Positions 29,001 to 34,761 of a stretch of 37,776 nucleotides of DNA are shown in pieces. The translations under genes were made by a program, and so were the position numbers. The notes beneath the pieces are model-generated. The model was not told the origin of the DNA and made no database searches. It saw only the letters and a program-made list of their open reading frames with translations. Origin of the DNA: an uncultured Bacteroidales bacterium (lineage in GTDB: Bacteria > Bacteroidota > Bacteroidia > Bacteroidales > P3); the NCBI GenBank assembly GCA_900315935.1, contig ONBB01000021.1, forward strand, positions 1 to 37,776, in the 5' to 3' direction. Position 1 is the first letter of the stretch. Each line of letters starts with the position of its first letter.

Positions 29001-29302
29001 TGACAACAACCGGCATCCTCATCGGCGCGGCCACATTCCTGATTATCGGCCTGTTCCACCCGCTGGTGGTCAAGGCGGAATACTACCTGGGAGCCCGTTG
29101 CTGGTGGGTGTTCCTGCTGGTGGGGCTGGGCTGCATAGCAGGCTCGCTCTTCGCCTGTGGCGTGTGGAGCATACTGCTGGGCGTGGTGGGCTTCAGCAGC
29201 CTGTGGTCCATCCATGAAATACTGAAACAGCGCGAGCGCGTGGAGAAAGGCTGGTTCCCCGAAGGACCCGGACACAGGCCGAAAAGGCAAAAAGACAAGT
29301 GA
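29000..29302 (+). CDS. DUF4491 family membrane protein
   Basis: A 100-residue protein with three hydrophobic segments and the DUF4491 pattern: IGAATFLIIGLFHPLVVKAE, YYLGARCWWVFLLVGL and the cytosolic SIHEILKQRERVEKGWFP. Function unknown. Its ATG overlaps the stop of the CPBP gene, so the two are probably translationally coupled. Confidence 0.8.
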   Translation: MTTTGILIGAATFLIIGLFHPLVVKAEYYLGARCWWVFLLVGLGCIAGSLFACGVWSILLGVVGFSSLWSIHEILKQRERVEKGWFPEGPGHRPKRQKDK

Positions 29303-29405
29303 AAAATACTCGGATTACAATAACCACAGCGTTCTTCCGCCCCTCAATACATGTGCTGAAAATCAACGCAATACACGATACCCTCACCAAAAATAGTGAA
29401 ATTAT

Positions 29406-29436
29406 TTTGCCATGTGGTGAAAAGTATGTACTTTTG
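29406..29436 (+). promoter_or_regulatory. Promoter of the ferredoxin gene
   Basis: TTTG at 29406-29409, a 19-nt spacer and TACTTTTG at 29429-29436 followed by CA. The -33 box is extended as ATTTTGCC, and the spacer (TGTGGTGAAAAGT) resembles the plus-strand half of the promoter module at 34636-34704. Predicted leader is about 50 nt. Confidence 0.8.
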
Positions 29437-29491
29437 CACCCGATTTCAGAATCAAAAATATTGCAATATTAATCCAAAAAACAAAAACAAA

Positions 29492-29659
29492 ATGGCTCAC
29501 AAAATCACTGACATCTGCGTTGCCTGCGGCAGCTGCATCAACGAGTGCCCCGTCGGCGCTATCAGCGAAGGCGACATCTACAAAATCGACGAGAACGCTT
29601 GCGTCGACTGCGGTACCTGCGTGGACGCCTGCCCCACCGGCGCCATCGTCGCTGGCTGA
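29492..29659 (+). CDS. 2[4Fe-4S] ferredoxin
   Basis: A 55-residue clostridial-type ferredoxin with two CxxCxxCxxxCP motifs: C9, C12, C15, C19 and C37, C40, C43, C47. It carries low-potential electrons in an anaerobe. The start ATG 29492 gives MAHKITDICVACG; an upstream ATG at 29396 lies before the promoter and is rejected. It has its own promoter and a terminator. Confidence 0.95.
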   Translation: MAHKITDICVACGSCINECPVGAISEGDIYKIDENACVDCGTCVDACPTGAIVAG

Positions 29660-29688
29660 AGCAGACTTGCAGAAAAGCAAAACAAGGA

Positions 29689-29718
29689 AAGAGAGTTGCC
29701 CGGATGGACAACTCTCTT
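29689..29718. terminator. Bidirectional terminator between ferredoxin and the YolD-like gene
   Basis: AAGAGAGTTG (29689-29698) pairs over 10 bp with CAACTCTCTT (29709-29718), loop 10 nt. GGTTTATT follows on the plus strand, TCCTTGTTTT on the minus strand. It lies between two convergent genes. Confidence 0.75.
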
Positions 29719-29721
29719 GGT

Positions 29722-29919
29722 TTATTGTATCCACTCTTCGTCATCGGCCTCTAGGTCGATGGCGGCGATGTGTTGGAGGGCCGTGTTGGAGGCGGCATCG
29801 TCCAAGCCGGTGACGGCGGCAAAGGGGGCAAACTGGGCGGCGCGGCTTGCGCGTGGCATGCGTGGATGTGTGCGTGGCTCCCAATGCGGCAGGTTGATGA
29901 TATCCTCGTATTCTTCCAT
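29722..29919 (-). CDS. YolD-like protein, short form
   Basis: A 65-residue protein whose N-terminal half fits the YolD-like pattern known mainly from Firmicutes: YEDIINLPHWEPRTHPRM, then SRAAQFAPFAAVTGLDDA. The usual C-terminal helical part is short here. In Bacillus, YolD partners with the Y-family polymerase UvrX; here it lies 21 nt after a Y-family polymerase on the same strand, which supports the call. It probably modulates that polymerase. Confidence 0.75.
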   Translation of the reverse strand: MEEYEDIINLPHWEPRTHPRMPRASRAAQFAPFAAVTGLDDAASNTALQHIAAIDLEADDEEWIQ

Positions 29920-29940
29920 GATTTTAGGTTTAATAAGGAA

Positions 29941-31434
29941 CTATGCCTTGTGCCCTCCGATTTGCTGGTTGCGCTGCTTGGCGGTGGCACCCTCTTCGAA
30001 GTTGAGCCCTTTGAGGATGGCATTGTTGCCGAAGCGCTCCTTGAGGTGCACCTGCACCTGCTGCAGGCGGTGTTCGCGGACGATGGCCCCAGTATCGGGT
30101 GCGGCGTCCTGCGGTATGGAGTCGTCATTGTCGAAGAGGGACAGCTGGCGTGCAGACTGGTGTACCGCAACCTCGGGCACCACATGGGCAACGGTGATGT
30201 TGAGGCGACGAATGAGGAGCTTGGGGTTGACGGTGCTGTCGAAGATGTCGGCCACGGCCTGCGAGATGAGGCGCGAGGAGGATGTGGGGCAGGGTAGGTT
30301 GGAGGACCCGTGGGCTCCCTTGGGAACCTGGCGGCCATAGTGGTCGTTGGCCACCTCGTCGTGGAACCCACCGCGCTTGACGTTCTCCGCATCGTAGCCT
30401 ACAGTGAGCACCACCTGATCGGTAACGAGCCCCTTGGCCACAAGCTTTAGCGCCATATTGTCGGCCATTTCGAGGGCGACGATACGCGCCTTGGCGCATT
30501 CATAGGGCTCGGCGAGCACCTGGCCGCTGGAAAAGGAATTGTTCTCCGGGCGGTAATCCTTGACGAGGTCGATGGTGCAGGGTTCGTAACCCCAGGCGTG
30601 GTCGATGAGCAGCTCGGCATTGATGCCGAAGAGCTTGTAGAGGAGGTTCTCGTCGGTGAGTGAGCGGCGGGCCAGTTGCCCCATGGTGTCGATACCGATG
30701 GCGTTGAGCTTGCGTGCGATACCGCGTCCGACACGCCAGAAGGAGGTCAGCGGCCGATGGTTCCACAACAGGCGGCGGTAGGACATCTCGTCCAGCTCGG
30801 CGATGCGAACCCCGTCGCTGTCGGCAGGCATTTTCTTGGCCACAATGTCCATGGCTACCTTGCAGAGGTACATGTTGGTGCCGATGCCGGCGGTGGCGGT
30901 GATGCCGGTCTGGCGCAGCACGTCGCGGATGATGGTCATGGCCAGCTCGTGGGCGGTCATGCGGTAGGTGCCGAGGTAGGCGGTAACGTCCATGAACACC
31001 TCGTCGACCGAATAGATATGGATATCCTCGGGAGCGATGTATTTGAGGTATATGTCGTAGATGCGAGCACTCATCTTGATGTAGTGTGCCATACGTGGCG
31101 GGGCGACGATGTAGTCGACCTCCCAGTCGGGATGTGCCTTGAGCTGGGAATCGATAGCGGAGCACCCCTTGAACTCGCCCTCGGGGGAGTGGCTGAGGCG
31201 CACATAGTTGACCTCGCGGATGGCCTGCACCACCTCGAACAGGCGGGCGCGTCCGCCGATGCCATACTGCTTCAGCGTGGGCGTCACGGCCAGGCAGATG
31301 GTCTTCTCGGTGCGGCTGGCATCGGCCACGACGAGGTTGGTGTCGAGCGGGTCGAGGCCGCGCTCCACACACTCGACCGAGGCGTAGAACGATTTGAGGT
31401 CGATGGCGACATAGGAACGTCCGGTTGGGTTCAT
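29941..31434 (-). CDS. Y-family DNA polymerase (UmuC/UvrX-like)
   Basis: A translesion polymerase of 497 residues. The palm motifs are AIDLKSFYASVE (D12, E21; Y17 is the likely steric gate) and YSVDEVFMD (D144, E145), followed by a helix-hairpin-helix thumb (ARKLNAIGIDTMGQLARRS) and a little-finger domain. It matches the UvrX/UmuC-like group rather than DinB. Its ATG overlaps the TGA of the ABC transporter gene (ATGA), and the YolD-like gene follows, so the three are probably one operon. No LexA-type box is evident. Confidence 0.88.
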   Translation of the reverse strand: MNPTGRSYVAIDLKSFYASVECVERGLDPLDTNLVVADASRTEKTICLAVTPTLKQYGIGGRARLFEVVQAIREVNYVRLSHSPEGEFKGCSAIDSQLKAHPDWEVDYIVAPPRMAHYIKMSARIYDIYLKYIAPEDIHIYSVDEVFMDVTAYLGTYRMTAHELAMTIIRDVLRQTGITATAGIGTNMYLCKVAMDIVAKKMPADSDGVRIAELDEMSYRRLLWNHRPLTSFWRVGRGIARKLNAIGIDTMGQLARRSLTDENLLYKLFGINAELLIDHAWGYEPCTIDLVKDYRPENNSFSSGQVLAEPYECAKARIVALEMADNMALKLVAKGLVTDQVVLTVGYDAENVKRGGFHDEVANDHYGRQVPKGAHGSSNLPCPTSSSRLISQAVADIFDSTVNPKLLIRRLNITVAHVVPEVAVHQSARQLSLFDNDDSIPQDAAPDTGAIVREHRLQQVQVHLKERFGNNAILKGLNFEEGATAKQRNQQIGGHKA

Positions 31435-33242
31435 CGTGAAGTCTCCTCGAGGGTTTCGGCAATCTTGTCGGCGTTCATGCTGCGGGCCGAGGCGTCGAAG
31501 ATGTCCTTGTAGAGACCGCCCTGGCGGTATACCTCGGCGGGGGTGCCGCTCTGCACGCAGTGGCCGGTGTCGAGGACGTAGAGCTGGTCGCTGTCTATGA
31601 TTTGGCCTATGTTGTGGCTGATGACGATGACGGTGCGCCCCTGCTTGATGGCGTCGATGGAGTTCTTGATCTGCTCGGTGGCGATGGCGTCGAGGCTGGC
31701 GGTGGGCTCGTCGAGGAAGATGATGGGCGGGTCTTTGAGGAACATGCGGGCGATGGCGATGCGCTGCTGCTGGCCGCCGCTCAGTTGCAGGGCGTTGGAG
31801 TTGAATCCGTCGGGCAGGGCGACAACCTGGTCATAGATGTAGGCTTTGCGGGCAGCCTCGAGCACCTCCTCGCGCGTGGCGTCGGGGCGGCCGTAGCGGA
31901 TGTTCTCCTCGATGGTGCCGCTGAAGATGTGGTTCTTCTGCAGCACGAGGCCAATCTGCTCGCGCAGGACCCGGGTGTCCCACTCGTGGAGCGGTATGCC
32001 GTCGAGGGTGATGGTGCCGCTGTCGGGAGTGTAGAACTTGTCGAGCAGGTTGACGATGGTGCTTTTGCCGGCGCCGCTGAGGCCCACCAAGGCGGTGGTC
32101 TGCCCGGGGAGGATGGTCATGGTGAGGTCGCGCAGGGCATGGGTGCCGCTGGGGTAGGTGAATTCGACGTTGCGCAGCTCGAAACACCCTCGCACCCGCT
32201 CTCCACTTTCCACTTTCCACTTTCCGCTTTCCTCCACCTCCTGCTCGGCCTCGAGGATGCCGAAGAAGCCCTCGGCGTAGACCAGCGCGTCGTTCAGGTC
32301 GTCGTAAATGCGGTGCAGTTGGCGGATGGGGGCGCTGACGTTGGCGAAGAGCAGCACGTGGTACATGATCTTGCCGATGGTCATGCCAGGGTAGTCGATG
32401 AGGACGAGGTAGGCGGTGAGGATGATAATCAGCACGGTGCCTATCTGTTCGACGAAGGTTTTCAAGCCCTCGTAGAGGAACGAGATGCGGCGCGTCTGCA
32501 TCTGCTGGTCGGTGCTTTGCTCCTGCAGGGCGGCCTGCTTGGCGGCCTCGACGCGCTCGCGGTTGAACGACTTGATGACTCCCATGCTCTCGATGATGTT
32601 CAGTATGCCGTGGCTCAGCTGCTGGTGGGTGCCGAAGACGCGGTGGCGCCACCCCTTCATGCGGCGGCCCTGCACGGCGGTGATCCAGAAGTAGACCGGT
32701 ATGATGGCCGTGGCCACAAGGCCGACGTACACATTGGCGGCATACATCAGCACCAGCGCCAGCACGGCCGAGGTGAAGAGCGGCAGGATGTCGATGAAGA
32801 AGTTCTTGACGGTGTTGCTGAGGCTCATGATGCCGCGGTCGATGCGAGTCTGCAGCTTGCCGGGCTCGTTGCCGTCCTGGCTGAAGTAGGCCATGCGGAA
32901 CTGCAGTATGCGGTCCACCACACGCAGCGAGAGGTCGCGGCTGACGTGGATGCGTATCTTCTCGCCGAAGATGCGCTGCCCGAAGGTGATAAGCGCCGCC
33001 AGCACCTCCTTGCCGAGCAGGATGACGCTGATGGTTACGAGGATGCGGGCGGCATCGGGCCACTGGAAGCCGCCATCGAGGTGGAGCAGGGCGTTGATGC
33101 GGTCCACGGCACGGTCAAGCACCACGGCGTTCACCTGCGCCATGAGCGAGCCGATGAAGGTCAGCGCCAGCGTGGCCACCAGCAGCCAGCGGTAGGGTGT
33201 AACGTAGGGCAGCAGCCCCTTCAGCAGTCCGCCGATACCCAT
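31431..33242 (-). CDS. ABC transporter, fused permease and ATPase
   Basis: An exporter half-transporter of about 603 residues from ATG 33242 (MGIGGLLKGLLPYVTPYRW); an in-frame ATG at 33299 would add 19 residues and overlap the preceding toxin gene. Six membrane segments are followed by the ATPase with GLSGAGKST (Walker A), LSGGQQQR (signature), IIFLDEPTAS (Walker B) and VISHN (H-loop). It resembles multidrug/lipid exporters; substrate unknown. The linker between membrane and ATPase domains contains ESGKWKVESGE, encoded by a heptamer array. Confidence 0.88.
   Translation of the reverse strand: MGIGGLLKGLLPYVTPYRWLLVATLALTFIGSLMAQVNAVVLDRAVDRINALLHLDGGFQWPDAARILVTISVILLGKEVLAALITFGQRIFGEKIRIHVSRDLSLRVVDRILQFRMAYFSQDGNEPGKLQTRIDRGIMSLSNTVKNFFIDILPLFTSAVLALVLMYAANVYVGLVATAIIPVYFWITAVQGRRMKGWRHRVFGTHQQLSHGILNIIESMGVIKSFNRERVEAAKQAALQEQSTDQQMQTRRISFLYEGLKTFVEQIGTVLIIILTAYLVLIDYPGMTIGKIMYHVLLFANVSAPIRQLHRIYDDLNDALVYAEGFFGILEAEQEVEESGKWKVESGERVRGCFELRNVEFTYPSGTHALRDLTMTILPGQTTALVGLSGAGKSTIVNLLDKFYTPDSGTITLDGIPLHEWDTRVLREQIGLVLQKNHIFSGTIEENIRYGRPDATREEVLEAARKAYIYDQVVALPDGFNSNALQLSGGQQQRIAIARMFLKDPPIIFLDEPTASLDAIATEQIKNSIDAIKQGRTVIVISHNIGQIIDSDQLYVLDTGHCVQSGTPAEVYRQGGLYKDIFDASARSMNADKIAETLEETSR
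32204..32231 (-). repeat. Heptamer array inside the ABC transporter gene, 4 x 7 bp
   Basis: On the plus strand the units are CACTTTC, CACTTTC, CACTTTC, CGCTTTC. On the coding (minus) strand this is GAAAGTG-type and is translated as part of ESGKWKVESGE between the two domains. Confidence 0.8.
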
Positions 33243-33259
33243 CTTGGACTCCGCAGTGC

Positions 33260-33541
33260 TCACCCGGCGATTCCTCCCCGGGTTTTGAAACGGAGCCATG
33301 CGCCGAATGCGTTGTTTTTCCCCAGTATCATAATCATTTCTATCTCAGAATGTAGCCTTGATACCCAGGGTCTGGAGGATTCCGTCAACTCCCAGATATC
33401 GTGTCCCTCCAGCTTTTTGAACAGGCGGGAATCCTTGCTGCCGGCAGAAACAACGTTGAGGTTGTAATAAACCTTGTTTTGGTGTTTCTTCGGCAGTGAA
33501 TCCAGAAAACGCTTGGCCGTTTCCATCAATACAATATTCAT
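33260..33541 (-). CDS. RelE/Gp49 (HigB-like) toxin with aberrant C-terminus, no antitoxin
   Basis: The first 50 or so of 93 residues fit the phage-derived Gp49/HigB mRNA-interferase family: FLDSLPKKHQNKVYYNLNVV, then SRLFKKLEGHDIWELTE. After IWEL the family normally reads a YR-containing strand and a KKT.KTP motif; here it runs into SSRPWVSRLHSEIEM and ends TRGGIAG, so the C-terminus looks frameshifted or replaced. No helix-turn-helix antitoxin lies beside it. It starts 24 nt from a minus-strand promoter and precedes the ABC gene. Probably an inactive remnant. Confidence 0.6.
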   Translation of the reverse strand: MNIVLMETAKRFLDSLPKKHQNKVYYNLNVVSAGSKDSRLFKKLEGHDIWELTESSRPWVSRLHSEIEMIMILGKNNAFGAWLRFKTRGGIAG

Positions 33542-33564
33542 GCTGCTGCATCTTTTTCAAGATG

Positions 33565-33633
33565 CAAAAATACGCAACTTCCGCAACATGGCAAAATAAA
33601 TTTTTGCCACATGGGAGAAAAATCGTATCTTTG
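33565..33633. promoter_or_regulatory. Divergent promoter module, copy A
   Basis: Two back-to-back promoters. Minus strand: -7 CAAAAATA at 33565-33572 (TATTTTTG) and -33 CAAA at 33592-33595, spacer 19. Plus strand: -33 TTTG at 33603-33606 and -7 TATCTTTG at 33626-33633, spacer 19. The two -33 boxes form the palindrome GGCAAAATAAATTTTTGCC. The minus side serves the toxin gene, the plus side a degraded gene. It matches copy B at 55 of 69 positions. Confidence 0.8.
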
Positions 33634-33659
33634 CACCCGATTACGCGAGAAAAGAGTGC

Positions 33660-33849
33660 ATGAAAAGCATTGCGATAGAGTCCTTGCATTTTGACTAACT
33701 GCGAGCTGGTGCTCAATATGTTGGCGGAGTCCTTCACCAAGGACATCTCCGAAGCATGCAATACCCGCAAGGAGCCAGAGGCCAAGGCCGGCAAGCCCGT
33801 CGTTGCCTCGCTCAACGCCAAAGATGCTTTGCAAATTGAGAAGAAATGA
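33660..33849 (+). pseudogene. Degraded small gene with intact tail, promoter and terminator
   Basis: From ATG 33660 the frame reads MKSIAIESLHFD and stops at 33696-33698. The +1 frame continues LTNCELVLNMLAESFTKDIS, then CNTRKEPEAKAGKPVVASLN and ends ALQIEKK at TGA 33847-33849. This looks like the N-terminus and C-terminus of a longer protein with an internal deletion and a frameshift. The LTN.EL start recalls Bacteroidetes DUF6261 proteins, from memory only. A strong terminator follows. The tail recurs at 34726-34761. Confidence 0.5.
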
Positions 33850-33852
33850 GGT

Positions 33853-33895
33853 AGGAAGGCGCCCCGCATTCGCGGGGCGCCTTCCTGCTTTGTTT
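33853..33895 (+). terminator. Intrinsic terminator after the degraded gene
   Basis: A perfect 15-bp stem: left arm 33853-33867 (AGGAAGGCGCCCCGC), loop ATTC, right arm 33872-33886, followed by GCTTTGTTT. It is the strongest hairpin in the window and lies 3 nt after the stub stop, facing the convergent lipoprotein gene. Confidence 0.85.
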
Positions 33896-33918
33896 GAGCA
33901 ATAATGCTGTTTTATTTA

Positions 33919-34389
33919 TTATTTCCAGTCTGGCTCATATCGGATAGTGGCCCCAATGATTCCACCACTAGTACCGGTGAACTGGTCTACCACGTAGACG
34001 CGAGCATATCGATAATCCTTGCCATTTTTACTTCCGCGGATGATGTAGCCATGACCCTCTTTGATGGATACTTTTGATGTCCAACCTGAAGTGGGAATAT
34101 CCGTTACCTTGCTCAACCCGGAAACGCGCCCAACACTGACAATGCCAGCTTTGCACGAACGATATTCATCAAGCCAAAAGTTATCAGTATTATCTATATT
34201 TAATTCTACGGAATTGTACCTTCCTTCTCCTAAAAAATCATCGGTCAGCACTTCAACACTCCCTCCGCCATTGTTACTATTCCTGAGTTTGACTTCGATG
34301 CCAAAGTCGTCATCCTTCTCGCAGGATGTGAATCCCATGCCGATGACCAAGGTCATAAGCATCATTCCGAATAAATATTTTCTTTTCAT
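33919..34389 (-). CDS. Lipoprotein, DUF5036-like
   Basis: A 156-residue lipoprotein with basic start MKRKYLF, hydrophobic core and lipobox FTSC followed by EKDDD, a Bacteroidetes surface-export type tail. The mature part contains NIDNTDNFWLDEYRSCKAGI, VGRVSGLSKVTDIP and IKEGHGYIIRG, a pattern that resembles DUF5036 lipoproteins. Function unknown. No promoter box is seen directly upstream; it may be read from module B through the small ORF at 34419-34616. Confidence 0.7.
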   Translation of the reverse strand: MKRKYLFGMMLMTLVIGMGFTSCEKDDDFGIEVKLRNSNNGGGSVEVLTDDFLGEGRYNSVELNIDNTDNFWLDEYRSCKAGIVSVGRVSGLSKVTDIPTSGWTSKVSIKEGHGYIIRGSKNGKDYRYARVYVVDQFTGTSGGIIGATIRYEPDWK

Positions 34390-34418
34390 TGTGTGGTAAT
34401 TTTATAAGGTTTTGTGCA

Positions 34419-34616
34419 TTATTGCCATATTTCATAAAGAAGAATGGTACGGTTTTCATCCGTCTGCCTTACAGGTTTACCACAACCTTCCTTATCCAAC
34501 GGATGTCCGTACCATAAAAGCACAAACACCCCAACGGATAAGGGGAAAGGCGAAGAACTAACTATCTTCAAGGTGGTAATTTGTAAGGCAATTGAGTTTC
34601 TTCTTGTTGATTGCAT
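34419..34616 (-). CDS. Small ORF of 65 aa or structured RNA, unrecognised
   Basis: ATG 34614-34616 lies 20 nt after the minus-strand -7 box of module B. The frame encodes MQSTRRNSIALQITTLKIVS, then PFPLSVGVFVLLWYGHPLD and a polar end (KPVRQTDENRTILLYEIWQ). No known domain is seen. The same DNA holds long inverted repeats (ATGGTACGG 34444-34452 with CCGTACCAT 34507-34515; CATCCGT 34457-34463 with ACGGATG 34499-34505), so it could instead act as an RNA. The lipoprotein gene follows 29 nt downstream. Confidence 0.4.
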   Translation of the reverse strand: MQSTRRNSIALQITTLKIVSSSPFPLSVGVFVLLWYGHPLDKEGCGKPVRQTDENRTILLYEIWQ

Positions 34617-34635
34617 ACTCTCGCAAACGACGGTG

Positions 34636-34704
34636 CAAAAATACGCACTTTCTGCGAAATGACAAAATTTATTTTTGCCGTGTGGCTGAAAAGTCGTATC
34701 TTTG
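34636..34704. promoter_or_regulatory. Divergent promoter module, copy B
   Basis: Same geometry as copy A. Minus strand: -7 CAAAAATA 34636-34643 and -33 CAAA 34663-34666, spacer 19. Plus strand: -33 TTTG 34674-34677 and -7 TATCTTTG 34697-34704, spacer 19. The minus side faces the 65-aa ORF; the plus side now drives ribD through a gene stub. Confidence 0.8.
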
Positions 34705-34725
34705 CAGTCGGAAAAACGCATCTGG

Positions 34726-34761
34726 CAATGACGCGGATGTGCTGCAATTAGAGAAGAAATG
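34726..34761 (+). pseudogene. 3' stub of the same degraded small gene, overlapping the ribD start
   Basis: After copy B the frame reads NDADVLQLEKK and stops at TGA 34759+1 to 34761, parallel to NAKDALQIEKK at the end of the copy A stub. The last codons GAGAAGAAATGA are identical at both sites. The ATG of ribD is embedded in this stop (AAATGA), so ribD appears fused to the promoter and end of a deleted gene. Confidence 0.5.

Noticed and set aside
31560-33467. A 635-codon plus-strand frame opposite the ABC transporter
   Set aside because: It mirrors the transporter gene and lacks any motif, while the minus strand has all ABC signatures.
34705-34758. FMN riboswitch before ribD
   Set aside because: Only about 50 nt lie between promoter and ATG, and no RFN-element conserved sequence is visible.
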